Notes: a model not told the origin generated them from the letters alone. Counted from the stretch's first letter, positions 30,839-42,158 are shown. The stretch: DNA of 64,000 nucleotides from Amycolatopsis pittospori (GCF_013870525.1 NZ_JACBXD010000032.1:1-64000), one strand, 5' to 3'. Numbers and translations are program-made.

Positions 30839-30866
30839 GAGTAAAAATTAACACGACTGAGTAAAA
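30838..30866 (-). promoter_or_regulatory. TGAGTAAAA direct repeats, candidate TetR autoregulatory site
   Basis: TGAGTAAAA occurs at 30838-30846 and 30858-30866, exactly 20 bp apart (two helical turns). This is the most AT-rich spot of the region, so the -10 probably lies here. Confidence 0.5.
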
Positions 30867-31039
30867 GTGGCAAGCGTGCAGCCGTTCGGGGGACGGTCGC
30901 CAACAAGCCTCAAGAAGAGCTTGAGGTCCACCGCGCGTCGCGTTGACCGCTTTGCCGGACGCGCTTACCGTCAATGGAGGTAAATCGCCAAGGTGTGATT
31001 CGGATGTCTGGGGCATTCGTCTTGACGATGAACTCCGGT

Positions 31040-31059
31040 GCGGACTCACGTGAGTCCGC
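31040..31059 (+). promoter_or_regulatory. 20-bp perfect palindrome upstream of the ResR-like gene
   Basis: GCGGACTCACGTGAGTCCGC is fully self-complementary and ends 45 nt before the GTG at 31105. A candidate promoter TTGACC (30943-30948) with TACCGT 17 nt later lies upstream, so the palindrome falls in the leader and may be a repressor site. Confidence 0.55.
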
Positions 31060-31104
31060 GCGGCTTTGTTCGCCGGCCGCCAGGTCGGGCGAGGGGAGGC
31101 ATGC

Positions 31105-31686
31105 GTGGTCGAGGCTGGTAGCCCTCAAGAGCCGCTCGTTCCGGTCGCCGACGGCGAGCAGGGTGAGCTGTTCCCCGACTCTTCCCTCCCGGACGAACTG
31201 GTCGGCTACCGCGGTCCCGCCGCCTGTCAGATCGCCGGGATCACCTACCGGCAGCTCGACTACTGGGCCCGCACGAAACTGGTCGCGCCGAGCATCCGTA
31301 CCGCGCACGGTTCCGGTTCGCAGCGGCTGTACTCGTTCAAGGACATCCTCGTCCTGAAGGTCGTCAAGCGGCTGCTGGACACCGGTGTCTCGTTGCAGAA
31401 CATCCGGGTCGCGGTCGATCACCTGCGCCTGCGTGGCGTCCGCGATCTCGCCAAGGTCACCCTGTTCTCCGACGGCACCACCGTCTACGAGTGCACCTCG
31501 CCCGAAGAGATCGTCGATTTACTGCAGGGCGGGCAGGGCGTTTTCGGTATCGCCGTCAGCGGTGCGATGCAGGAGATCAGCGGAACCATCCACGAGTTCC
31601 CGGCCGAGCGGGCCGACGGCGGCGTGATCGAAACCGTCACGCCGGACGAGCTCACGCAGCGCCGTAACGCACGTCGCACCGGCTGA
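31105..31686 (+). CDS. MerR-family regulator, ResR/Rv1830-like
   Basis: A 193-residue MerR protein: an N-terminal extension, then VGYRGPAACQIAGITYRQLDYWARTKLVAPSIRTAHGSGSQRLYSFKDILVLKVVKRLLDTGVSLQNIRVAV (HTH, about 33-105), and a C-terminal domain with YECTSPEEIVDLLQGGQGVFGIAV. Sequence and gene order match Rv1830 (resR), a growth and antibiotic-resilience regulator in M. tuberculosis. GTG at 31105 is 5 nt from GAGGGGAGG. The N-terminal extension is acidic and probably disordered. Confidence 0.87.
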   Translation: MVEAGSPQEPLVPVADGEQGELFPDSSLPDELVGYRGPAACQIAGITYRQLDYWARTKLVAPSIRTAHGSGSQRLYSFKDILVLKVVKRLLDTGVSLQNIRVAVDHLRLRGVRDLAKVTLFSDGTTVYECTSPEEIVDLLQGGQGVFGIAVSGAMQEISGTIHEFPAERADGGVIETVTPDELTQRRNARRTG

Positions 31687-31734
31687 TCATGAAGCCGCGC
31701 GAGCGGCAGGGTAGGCTCACTTCCGCGGTCGACG

Positions 31735-31950
31735 AATCCGCGCGGGAGAGACCGAGCCGATAACAGCTCGGCGCCGAAGGAGCAAGTCCTCCCCGGAACC
31801 TCTCAGGCACCCTGGACCGCGCGGACGAGACGCCTCTGGAAAGTGAGCCGCCGGGTCACCACCTGGCGGCCCCGCCGACGGTGCAAGCCCGACTCAACCC
31901 GCGGGCGAAACTCTCAGGCGCCCCCACGGGGGTACGGACAGAGTGGGGAG
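31735..31950 (+). ncRNA. tandem glycine riboswitch upstream of gcvP
   Basis: Two glycine aptamers in series. The first (about 31735-31840) has CGCGGGAGAG, GCGCCGAAGGAGCAA and AACCTCTCAGGCA. The second (about 31845-31950) has GACGGTGCAAGCCC, GCGAAACTCTCAGGCG and GTACGGACAGAGTGGGGAGG. CUCUCAGGC and GAA/GGAGCAA are the conserved glycine-pocket elements. High glycine would favour expression of gcvP, which starts 50 nt downstream. Confidence 0.93.
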
Positions 31951-31999
31951 GGCCAGGACAATCGTCCCGGCCCCACCCCCGCGTCTTGGGAGGTCCCCG

Positions 32000-34879
<2,880 letters not shown>

Positions 34880-34882
34880 CCG

Positions 34883-35245
34883 TCAGCCGGGCATCTTGTC
34901 GAGAAAGCCCAGCACCTGCTTGATCCGCCCGTCCTCGACGGTGATGACGTCGAAGCCGATCGCCAGCGGTTCGTCGGCGCCCTCCGGACCGAGGTACCAC
35001 TGGAATCGCGCGATGTCGTGGTGCGCGTCGGGTGCCGTGGGAAGGCTGAACCTCAGACCGGCGAACTGGGCCTGGGCGCCGGCGATGAACCCGTCGACGC
35101 CGTCGTGTCCCGTGACGGCAGCCAACGGGTCGGTGTAGGCGGCGTCCTCGGTGAACACTTCGGCGATCAAGGCGCGGCGCTTGTCCGTGTCCGTCTCGTT
35201 CCACACGGCGATGTACTGCTCGGCGACGCGCTGGATGTCCGACAT
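34883..35245 (-). CDS. SnoaL/NTF2-like protein
   Basis: A 120-residue cone-fold protein (SDIQRVAEQYIAVWNETDTDKRRALIAEVFTEDAAYTDP, GVDGFIAG, IARFQWYLGPEG, IGFDVITVEDGRIKQVLGFLD). The family includes polyketide cyclases, isomerases and stress proteins; the activity is not assignable. It is convergent with gcvP (3 nt apart) and divergent from an XRE regulator, which may control it. Confidence 0.85.
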   Translation of the reverse strand: MSDIQRVAEQYIAVWNETDTDKRRALIAEVFTEDAAYTDPLAAVTGHDGVDGFIAGAQAQFAGLRFSLPTAPDAHHDIARFQWYLGPEGADEPLAIGFDVITVEDGRIKQVLGFLDKMPG

Positions 35246-35365
35246 GGTGTCTCCTTGTTTCGTTGTGGGGTAACCGATGCCGCAACTCTGTCGGGCGAAG
35301 GTGGGCCGCGTCGATTACGCGCGGGGTAATGGCGGCCCGGCACACACCGCCGTAAGTTCGTGATC

Positions 35366-36187
35366 GTGACGACCACCTTGACGGCGAGCCGCGCGGGCCG
35401 CCCTGTCGGCGAACTCCTGCGGGAATGGCGCGATCGCCGCCGGATCAGCCAGCTCGATCTCGCCATCTCCGCCGACATTTCGACGCGGCACCTGAGTTTC
35501 GTGGAGACCGGGCGGTCCAAGCCGAGCCGCGACATGGTGCTGCGGCTGGGGGAGCACCTGGAGGTCCCCTTGCGGGAACGCAACCAGTTGCTGCTGGCGG
35601 CGGGCTACGCGCCCGCGTACCCGGAGAGCGGGCTCGGCGATCCGGAGCTGGCCGCGGTCCGCAAGGCCGTCCGGCAGTTGCTGACCAGCCACGAGCCCTT
35701 CCCGGCGGCCGTCGTCGATCGGGCCTGGAACATGGTCGACGCCAACGCGAGTGTTTCGATCATGACCGACCTCGTGTCGCCCACGCTGATGACACCGCCG
35801 ATCAACGTCCTGCGGCTGACCCTGCATCCCGAAGGCATGGCGCCGCATGTGCTCAACCTGGGGGAGTGGCGCGCGCATCTGCTCGGCAGGCTGCGGCGGC
35901 AGGTGACCCAGACGGCCGACCCGGCCCTCACGGCTCTGCTGGAGGAGCTGGTCACCTATCCGTGTGACGATCCCGTCCCCGAGGTGGAGGTCCCCGGACC
36001 GGGCGACATCTTCGTCCCGCTCCGGCTGCGGCACGAGGGCGTGGACCTCACGTTCTTCAGCACGGTTTCCACCTTCGGGACGCCACTGGACATAACCGTC
36101 GCCGAGCTGGTGATCGAGTCCTTCTTCCCGGCCGACGCCGCCACGACGGAACATCTGCGCGCGCACGCGCGTCGCGGGGTGGAATGA
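35366..36187 (+). CDS. XRE regulator with MmyB-like ligand domain
   Basis: A 273-residue regulator. The N-terminal helix-turn-helix is at about 10-68 (LREWRDRRRISQLDLAISADISTRHLSFVETGRSKPSRDMVLRLGEHL), followed by the MmyB/MLTR ligand-binding PAS-like domain (SHEPFPAAVVDRAWNMVDANASVSIM, FFPADAATTEHL at the end). This family often controls a divergent oxidoreductase or small enzyme, here the SnoaL-like gene. The exact GTG (35360 or 35366) is unclear because no ribosome site is visible; a leaderless transcript is possible. The aldo/keto reductase gene follows 48 nt later. Confidence 0.87.
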   Translation: MTTTLTASRAGRPVGELLREWRDRRRISQLDLAISADISTRHLSFVETGRSKPSRDMVLRLGEHLEVPLRERNQLLLAAGYAPAYPESGLGDPELAAVRKAVRQLLTSHEPFPAAVVDRAWNMVDANASVSIMTDLVSPTLMTPPINVLRLTLHPEGMAPHVLNLGEWRAHLLGRLRRQVTQTADPALTALLEELVTYPCDDPVPEVEVPGPGDIFVPLRLRHEGVDLTFFSTVSTFGTPLDITVAELVIESFFPADAATTEHLRAHARRGVE

Positions 36188-36235
36188 TGCGGGGCAAGAA
36201 GCCCTGCCACAGACTCCAGTGAGGATTCCGCTTCC

Positions 36236-37063
36236 ATGGCCGTGCCTTCCGTCGTCCTGAACAACGAGGTAGCCATCCCCCAGCTCGGTTTCGGCGTCTG
36301 GCAGGTGCCGGCCGGCGACACGGCCAAGGTCGTCCGGACCGCTATCGAGGCCGGGTACCGCAGCATCGACACCGCCGCGTCGTACCGGAACGAAGCCGGT
36401 GTCGGCGAGGCGATCCGCGCGGCGGGCGTACCTCGCGACGACCTGTTCATCACCACGAAACTGCCGAACCCGGGCCACGGCTACGACGCGGCGCTCCGCG
36501 CGTTCGACGCGAGTCTCGCGGAGCTGGGCCTGGACCGGGTCGACCTCTACCTGATCCACTGGCCCATGCCGACGCGCGGCAAGTACGTGGAAACCTGGCG
36601 AGCGCTGGAAAAGATCTACGCGGACGGCCGGGCGCGGGCGATCGGCGTCTCGAACTTCCACGTCCCGCATCTGAAGCGGCTGTTCGACGAGACCGGGATC
36701 GTGCCCGCGGTCAACCAGGTCGAGCTGCACCCCCGGCTGCAGCAGAAGGCGCTACGGGAGTTCCACGCCGAGCACGGCATCGTCACCGAAGCGTGGAGCC
36801 CGCTCGCCCAGGGCTCGCTGCTGTCGGACGCGACACTGACCGCGCTCGCGGCGAAGTACGGCAAGAGTCCGGCTCAGCTGGTGCTGCGGTGGCATCTGCA
36901 GCTCGGCACGGTGGCCATCCCGAAATCCGTGACACCGTCCCGGATCCGCGAGAACCTCGACGTCTTCGACTTCGAACTCGCCGACGACGACCTGGCGGCC
37001 CTCGCCGAGTTCGACGACGGCACCCGCACCGGCCCGGACCCGGACACCTTCGACCTCGTCTGA
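36236..37063 (+). CDS. aldo/keto reductase (2,5-diketogluconate reductase type)
   Basis: A 275-residue NADPH-dependent TIM-barrel reductase. The catalytic tetrad is visible: Asp in RSIDTAASY, Tyr in AASYRNE, Lys in ITTKLPN and His in LIHWPMP. NADPH-binding KSVTPSRIRENLDVFDFEL is near the C-terminus. The physiological carbonyl substrate is unknown. Its stop is followed after 4 nt by a short inverted-end repeat (37068-37111). Confidence 0.9.
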   Translation: MAVPSVVLNNEVAIPQLGFGVWQVPAGDTAKVVRTAIEAGYRSIDTAASYRNEAGVGEAIRAAGVPRDDLFITTKLPNPGHGYDAALRAFDASLAELGLDRVDLYLIHWPMPTRGKYVETWRALEKIYADGRARAIGVSNFHVPHLKRLFDETGIVPAVNQVELHPRLQQKALREFHAEHGIVTEAWSPLAQGSLLSDATLTALAAKYGKSPAQLVLRWHLQLGTVAIPKSVTPSRIRENLDVFDFELADDDLAALAEFDDGTRTGPDPDTFDLV

Positions 37064-37067
37064 CCGC

Positions 37068-37111
37068 TCGTGAGTGATTCGGGTCGTTCTAACCGTCCTT
37101 ACCGCTCACGA
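37068..37111. repeat. short inverted-end element, copy E4
   Basis: A 44-bp miniature of the E family: TCGTGAGTGATTCGGGTCG at the left, and the right end reads TCGTGAGCGGTAAGGACGG on the other strand, with GTTCTAAC between. It lacks the hairpin cargo of the larger copies. Confidence 0.65.
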
Positions 37112-37134
37112 CCACCTGGACCGAACGGCCGCTT

Positions 37135-37285
37135 CGCGTGATCCGGCGGACGGCACGCGTGATCCGGCGGACGGCACGCGTGTCTGGACGGACGGCACAC
37201 GGCGGAAACCTGCCGCGCGCCGTGTCGTCCGTCCAATCACGCCTGCCGTCCGTCTAAACACGCGTGGCGTCCCTCTGGACACGCG
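37135..37285. repeat. 21-bp repeat array, three forward and three reverse units
   Basis: Units at 37135, 37156 and 37177 read CGCGTG-N4-GNCGGACGGCA. After a 25-bp centre (37198-37222), units at 37223, 37244 and 37265 read the same on the minus strand. All are exactly 21 bp and contiguous. Two more minus units lie at 62231-62272. Non-coding; function unknown. Confidence 0.8.
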
Positions 37286-37306
37286 AACCTGCCATTCGAG
37301 GCGTGG

Positions 37307-37993
37307 TCAGGTGGCCTTGATGCCCGCGGCGGCGAAGTCGGCCTGCTGGGCGGGCTGCTGCAGGAACTGCCGGAACGTCTGCGAGGCGCGCATCTGGACC
37401 TCGTCGATGTTCTTGCCGGCGAGTCCGACGAGCGGGTAGTCGGCCGACCGCGCGGTGGCGACGGACTGGGCGGGCGAGCCGACCAGTTCGGGCTTGGCGG
37501 TGTTCAGCTCGGTCACCCAGTAGGACGACTCGGGCAGCCAGGCGGCGGGGAGGCCGCCGATGGCGTCGAGGTTGGTCCGGCCGACGAGCGCGTCGAGCAC
37601 CGAGGCGGAGGACAGTGCGTCGATCTGGATGATCACGCAGTGGTCGCGGACCACGGTCGCGGCGTTGTTCCACCGCTCCGCCGCCGCCCGGAGCGGCTTC
37701 TCGACGCTGGGGGTGACTATGACCCGCATCGGGGTGTCACCGGCGCTACAGGCCTTCGCCTGGGCTTCGGCACGGGTGTTGAGCTCCCCGTCCGCCCAGT
37801 TCCAGCCGAACACGCCGATCGCGACGAGCACCACCAGGACCAGGCAGGCGATCGGCCACGTGGCGAATTTGCGCCGCGGTGCCTTCTTCCCGACGATCCG
37901 GTGCGAACCGGTCGCCTCACTGCGGCCCTGGGGTCGCTTCGGCGGGTCGAGGGGGTGCGGTACCGGCTCTTCGGCAACGCTGTGTCGCCCCAT
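37307..37993 (-). CDS. membrane-anchored solute-binding-type protein
   Basis: A 228-residue protein with a basic, proline-rich cytoplasmic N-terminus (about 55 residues), one transmembrane helix (WPIACLVLVVLVAIGVFGWNW, about 58-78) and an extracytoplasmic domain resembling one lobe of a periplasmic binding protein (MRVIVTPSVEKPLRAAAERWN, DALSSASVLDAL, AAWLPESSYWVTELN). Two cysteines (KACSAG, DHCVII) could pair. ATG at 37993 is 7 nt from GAAAGGA. The ligand is unknown. It may be the membrane-linked relic of a vWA/substrate-binding protein family. Confidence 0.7.
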   Translation of the reverse strand: MGRHSVAEEPVPHPLDPPKRPQGRSEATGSHRIVGKKAPRRKFATWPIACLVLVVLVAIGVFGWNWADGELNTRAEAQAKACSAGDTPMRVIVTPSVEKPLRAAAERWNNAATVVRDHCVIIQIDALSSASVLDALVGRTNLDAIGGLPAAWLPESSYWVTELNTAKPELVGSPAQSVATARSADYPLVGLAGKNIDEVQMRASQTFRQFLQQPAQQADFAAAGIKAT

Positions 37994-38086
37994 CGTTGTC
38001 CTTTCGAAACATGCGCGCACGCGCTGCGTATGCAATCAAACCGTTATCACTCTAACAGGGGAGGGAGTGACGGGGAATGCGATGAC

Positions 38087-38998
38087 TCACAGTTGTTTTC
38101 CGCGTGCCGCGGGCACCTTCTTTAACTCGGCGAGGAGCCGTTGGCAATGCGCTATCAGGTGCTCACGCAGCGGCGCGGCCCGGCGGGCGAAACCGGCCTG
38201 GGCACGGGCGTACTCGGCCCGGCCGTCGGGGGTCTCGATCCGCACGGGAGAGTAGCCGAACGAGGAGAGGTCGTACGGGCTGGCCCGCATGTCCAGTTCC
38301 CGGATGTCCGCGGCCAGCTCGAAGCAGTCCCCGACCAGCTCGGCGGGGATGAACGGGTCCAGCTTGTAGGCCCATTTGAACAGGTCCATGTTGGCGTGCA
38401 GACAGCCTGGCTGCTCGAAGTCGATCTGGTCGTCCCGGGCCGGCCGGAGCGTGTTGCGCGGCCGGGCGGGCTCGGTGAAGAACCGGAACGCGTCGAAATG
38501 TCCGCAGCGGATCTCCAAGGACTCGACGACGTCGTCCGTTTCGGCCGAACCGAGTCGCAGCGGAAGTTGTGAGTGACGAACCTCATCCGCCGATTCCCGG
38601 TAAACCATTGCCCATTCATGGAGGCCGAAACAACTGAGCCTCGGCGCGCGGGACGCGGTCGCGGAGAGAAGGGCGAGAACGAATTCGGCGGTCTTGGCCC
38701 GGCCTTCGGTGAAGCCGGCGGGATCCAGCATGACGCCGTCCGACGTCTCGACGTAGCCCTTCCGCTCCAGGAACCGGTGCGCGGACCGCCCTTCGAGCGC
38801 CACGCCCAGCCCCGGTTGCCAGCGTTCGACGTGGCCGGGACGGTGCGAGTAGTACGTGAAAAGGAAGTCGAGTACTGGATGCTTTTCGCCCCGCGAGCGG
38901 CGGCGCTGGTGCGGGGTGGTCCAGCGCCGCATCCGCGTGACGTGCTCGTCCTCCCGGGCCAGCCAGCCGGGCTCGGGAAGGACGGTGACACCGGTCAT
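38087..38998 (-). CDS. conserved actinobacterial protein (often labelled 3-methyladenine DNA glycosylase)
   Basis: A 303-residue protein (MRRWTTPHQRRRSRGEKHPVLDFLFTYYSHRPGHVERWQPGLGVAL, CFGLHEWAMVYR, RHSQLPLRLG, GHFDAFRFFTEPARP, GCLHANMDLFKWAYKLDPFIPAELVGDCFELAADIRELDMRASPYDL). Close relatives are widespread in actinobacteria and frequently carry the DNA glycosylase name, but I see neither the HhH nor the MPG fold motifs, so that label is not supported. Its many conserved His/Asp/Glu suggest an enzyme. ATG overlaps the CNNM gene stop by 4 bp. Confidence 0.75.
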   Translation of the reverse strand: MTGVTVLPEPGWLAREDEHVTRMRRWTTPHQRRRSRGEKHPVLDFLFTYYSHRPGHVERWQPGLGVALEGRSAHRFLERKGYVETSDGVMLDPAGFTEGRAKTAEFVLALLSATASRAPRLSCFGLHEWAMVYRESADEVRHSQLPLRLGSAETDDVVESLEIRCGHFDAFRFFTEPARPRNTLRPARDDQIDFEQPGCLHANMDLFKWAYKLDPFIPAELVGDCFELAADIRELDMRASPYDLSSFGYSPVRIETPDGRAEYARAQAGFARRAAPLREHLIAHCQRLLAELKKVPAARGKQL

Positions 38999-40038
38999 GA
39001 CATGACGTGGGTACCGTCGCGGACAGTTCCCACGTATTCCTCGACGAGGTCCTCCAGCGCGACGACGCCGACGGCGTCCCCGCCGGAGCTCAGCGCCCGG
39101 GCCAGGTGACTGCCTTCCTTGCGCATCGCCGACAGTGCCTCGTCCAGCCGGGCATCGGCGCGCAGTTCGGTCAGCGTGCGCGTCTTGTCCGAAGGCACCA
39201 CCGTCGTCGGGTCCTCGCCCACGAGGTCGAGGATGTCCTTGACGTGGATGTAGCCGTTCAGTGTCCCGTCGTCGGTGCACACCGGGAAGCGCGAGAACCC
39301 GGTCGACGACACCGCGCGCTCGACGTCGCCCAGCGTGGGCGAGCAGGGGAGCGTGGTCAGCTGCGCCGTCGGGACCAGCACGTCGGCCACCGTCTTCTCG
39401 ACCGACGACAGCGTCTTGCTCAGCCGCTGGTGCTCGGACTGCTCCAGCAGCCCCTCACGACGCGATTCGCTGAGCAGTTCGGCGAGTTCGTCGGAGGTGT
39501 AGGCGGTTTCGAGTTCGTCCTTCGGCTCGACCTTGAACAACCGCAGCAGCGAGTTCGCCACGAAGTTCAGCAGCCAGATGAACGGGTTGGCGATCTTCAC
39601 CCAGGCCACGTGCACCGGGACCAGCCACAGCGCCAGCCGTTCCGGCTCGGCGATCGCGAGGTTCTTCGGCACCATCTCGCCGATCAGGACGTGCAGGATG
39701 GTGATGAACGCCAGCGCGATCGCGAACGAGATCGGGTGCAGCAGGACGTCGGGAATCCCGATCAGCTCGAAGAACCCGGCCAGCTGATGTGCGATGGCCG
39801 GTTCTCCCAGACGTCCGAGGAGCAGCGAGCAGATGGTGATGCCGAGCTGTGCGCCCGCGAGCATCAGCGAGACGTTCTTGCTCGCGTTGATGACGATCTT
39901 GGCGCGGGTCTTTCCCTGCTCCAGCAAGGCTTCCAGCCGGTCACGCCGCGAGGAGATCAAGGTGAACTCGGCGCCGACGAAGAACGCGTTGGTCAGCAGC
40001 AGGACCATGACGAGGAAGATGTTGAACCAGTCGCTCAT
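38995..40038 (-). CDS. CNNM/HlyC-type membrane protein, short form
   Basis: A 347-residue protein with a DUF21 membrane domain (about 1-190; start MSDWFNIFLVMVLLLTNAFFVGAEFTLISSRRDRLEALLEQGKTRA) and a CBS pair (about 205-330; VPTAQLTTLPCSPTLGDVERAVSSTGFSRFPV). It lacks the CorC_HlyC C-terminal domain present in its neighbour. CNNM/CorC proteins are linked to magnesium transport. It overlaps the 40035-41393 gene by 4 bp, and the pair corresponds to Rv1841c-Rv1842c; they probably form a heteromeric complex. Confidence 0.88.
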   Translation of the reverse strand: MSDWFNIFLVMVLLLTNAFFVGAEFTLISSRRDRLEALLEQGKTRAKIVINASKNVSLMLAGAQLGITICSLLLGRLGEPAIAHQLAGFFELIGIPDVLLHPISFAIALAFITILHVLIGEMVPKNLAIAEPERLALWLVPVHVAWVKIANPFIWLLNFVANSLLRLFKVEPKDELETAYTSDELAELLSESRREGLLEQSEHQRLSKTLSSVEKTVADVLVPTAQLTTLPCSPTLGDVERAVSSTGFSRFPVCTDDGTLNGYIHVKDILDLVGEDPTTVVPSDKTRTLTELRADARLDEALSAMRKEGSHLARALSSGGDAVGVVALEDLVEEYVGTVRDGTHVMS

Positions 40039-41393
40039 CGGGCGGGCTCCTGCTCTGCGGGCGCGGAGGCTTCCACGGTGCTTTCACTGACCTTGCGGAC
40101 TTCGACCTCGGAGATCCGGAGACGGTCCATCTTGGTCACCGTGAGCCGCCAGCCGTCGAGATCGGTGGCGTCACCGGGCGACGGGATCCGGCCGAGCTGT
40201 TCGAGAATGAGCCCGGCGATGGTTTCGTAGTCGCCGTCGGGCATCCGGAAACCGGTCTCGTCGGTGACCTCGTCGGCGCGAAGCTGTCCGGACACGAGCC
40301 AGTTGTCGGCACCGACCTGTTGCGAGGACGGTGCTTCCCGCTCGTCGTGCTCGTCACGGACGTCGCCGATGATCTCCTCGACGACGTCCTCCAGCGTCAC
40401 CAGCCCGGCGGTGCCGCCGTACTCGTCGACGACGATCGCGAGCTGGAACCGGGAGTCGCGCAGGCGGTTCAGCAGCGAGTCGCCGGGCAGCGATTCGGGC
40501 ACCGTCGGGATCGGGCGCATGACCGAGCCGATCCTCACCGTGGCGCGCTGCGACGCCGGGACCGTGAACGCCTGCTTGATGTGCACCGCGCCCTGGACGT
40601 CGTCGAGATCCTCGGTATAGACCGGGAAACGGGAGAAACCGGTGCGACGGGAGATCTCGATGAGGTCGTAGATCGTGTCGTCCACGGTCAGGGATTCGAG
40701 CTGGACGCGCGGCGTCATCAGCTCGTCGGCGGTCCGCTCGCCGAAGCGGAGCGATTTGTCCAGCAGTTCGGCCGTCGACGTGTCGAGCGTGCCGCTTTCG
40801 GCGCTGGAACGCACGATCGAGCCGAGTTCCTGCGGCGAACGGGCCGAGCGCAGTTCCTCCTGCGGCTCGACGCCGAACTTGCGGACCAGGAAGTTGGCGC
40901 TGTTGTTCATCAGCGTGATGAGCCAGCGGAACAGCGACGAGAACCGCGAGTGGTACCCCGCGACGGCGCGCGCGGTCTGCAGCGGCCGGGCGATCGCGAG
41001 GTTCTTCGGCATCATCTCGCCGAGGATCATCGACAGCGACGTCGCCAGGATCAGCGCGATGGCCAGCGAGAGACCATTCGCGAAGCCTTCGGAGAGACCC
41101 ATCCCGGCGAACAGCGGGTGCAGCAGATCACCGATGACCGGTTCCGCGAGGTAACCGGTGATCAGCGTGGTGATGGTGATCGCCACCTGAGCACCGGAGA
41201 GCTGGAACGAGAGGGTGCGGTGCGCCTTCTGGACGGTGTGCGCGCGGCGGTCGCCGACCTGGCGGACGTTCGCGTCGACCGTGCTGCGCTCGAGCGCGGT
41301 GAGGGAGAACTCGGCGGCGACGGCGAGGCCGGTGCCGATGGTCAGCAGGAGGAACAGGAGGATGCCGAGAACGGCGAACAGGATTTCCATCAT
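40035..41393 (-). CDS. CNNM/CorC-type membrane protein, full length
   Basis: A 452-residue protein: DUF21 membrane domain (about 1-200, with FGVEPQEELRSARSPQEL at its edge), CBS pair (about 215-340; TPRVQLESLTVDDTIYDLIEISRRTGFSRFPVY and FQLAIVVDEYGGTAGLVTLEDVVEEIIGDV) and a CorC_HlyC C-terminal domain (about 355-440; WLVSGQLRADEVTDETGFRMPDGDYETIAGLIL). The likely role is magnesium export or homeostasis. It is first gene of a three-gene minus operon with 38995 and 38087. Confidence 0.9.
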   Translation of the reverse strand: MMEILFAVLGILLFLLLTIGTGLAVAAEFSLTALERSTVDANVRQVGDRRAHTVQKAHRTLSFQLSGAQVAITITTLITGYLAEPVIGDLLHPLFAGMGLSEGFANGLSLAIALILATSLSMILGEMMPKNLAIARPLQTARAVAGYHSRFSSLFRWLITLMNNSANFLVRKFGVEPQEELRSARSPQELGSIVRSSAESGTLDTSTAELLDKSLRFGERTADELMTPRVQLESLTVDDTIYDLIEISRRTGFSRFPVYTEDLDDVQGAVHIKQAFTVPASQRATVRIGSVMRPIPTVPESLPGDSLLNRLRDSRFQLAIVVDEYGGTAGLVTLEDVVEEIIGDVRDEHDEREAPSSQQVGADNWLVSGQLRADEVTDETGFRMPDGDYETIAGLILEQLGRIPSPGDATDLDGWRLTVTKMDRLRISEVEVRKVSESTVEASAPAEQEPAR

Positions 41394-41561
41394 TCCCTGC
41401 CGGCCACGATGGTGTCGGCGGGAATGTCCACGGAACAGCCGGGTGTGCCACCCGGCTCGATACTGTCACCAGGTGACTGCGCGTCGCGCACGAAAAGAGT
41501 CACTCCTCAATCGGGATGTACCAACAAGAGACCGCCGCTGTCCTGCGGCGATGGAACAATC

Positions 41562-42158
41562 TTAACGCGTTCCCCCACCTGCGCGGGCACGGTGCCGCCG
41601 GACGCTCTCCTCGACCAGGTCGAGGACGGGGCCGAGATCGTCGCCGGGCAGCCCCATCGCGAGGTGCGAGACGAGTCCTTCGAGGACGAGTTCGAGATAC
41701 GCGGTCAGGACGTCGACATCGACGTCGTCGCGGAGAATCCCCGCGTCGCGCTGGCGGAGCAGACGGCGGCGGGTGGCGGCGGTCAGCTGATGGGACCGCT
41801 CGGCCCAGCGGGCGCGGAACTCGGGATCCGTGCGCAGCCGCCGGGAGACCTCCAGGCGGGTGCCGAGCCAGTCGGCGGGGTGCTCGCTGCGGTTCGACAG
41901 CAGATCGCGCATCACCTGGACGAGACCCTGCTCGGCGACCACGTCGGCCATCCGGACGGCGTCGTCCTCGGCGAGGGCGAGGAAGAGGGACTCCTTGTCC
42001 CGGAAGTGGTGGAAGATCGCGCCGCGGGACAGGCCGGTGGCCTCCTCGAGACGCCGGACCGTGGCACCCTCGTAGCCGTAGCGTGCGAAGCACACGCGCG
42101 AGCCGTCGAGGATCTGGCGCCGGCGTGCGTCGAGGTGATCCTGGCTGACCCGTGGCAT
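41562..42158 (-). CDS. acnR: TetR-family aconitase repressor AcnR
   Basis: A 198-residue TetR regulator strongly resembling Corynebacterium AcnR (RQILDGSRVCFARYGYEGATVRRLEEATGLSRGAIFHHFRDKESLFLALAEDDAVRMADVV, GLVQVMRDLL). AcnR represses aconitase in response to citrate and iron state. In corynebacteria and most relatives it is encoded next to acn; here acn lies about 20 kb away at 62729-64000. An AcnR-like operator sits 38 nt upstream of its own start, fitting autoregulation. Confidence 0.88.
   Translation of the reverse strand: MPRVSQDHLDARRRQILDGSRVCFARYGYEGATVRRLEEATGLSRGAIFHHFRDKESLFLALAEDDAVRMADVVAEQGLVQVMRDLLSNRSEHPADWLGTRLEVSRRLRTDPEFRARWAERSHQLTAATRRRLLRQRDAGILRDDVDVDVLTAYLELVLEGLVSHLAMGLPGDDLGPVLDLVEESVRRHRARAGGGTR

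Noticed and set aside
37135..37285. CRISPR-like array
   Set aside because: The 21-bp units are contiguous without spacers, half are inverted, and no cas gene is present.
37068..37306. Seven-residue repeat protein (open frame with repeated DPADGTR)
   Set aside because: The repeat comes from the 21-bp DNA unit; the reverse units break it and there is no start signal.
38087..38998. Function as 3-methyladenine DNA glycosylase
   Set aside because: The label is common for relatives, but no HhH-GPD or MPG motif is visible; kept as conserved protein of unknown function.
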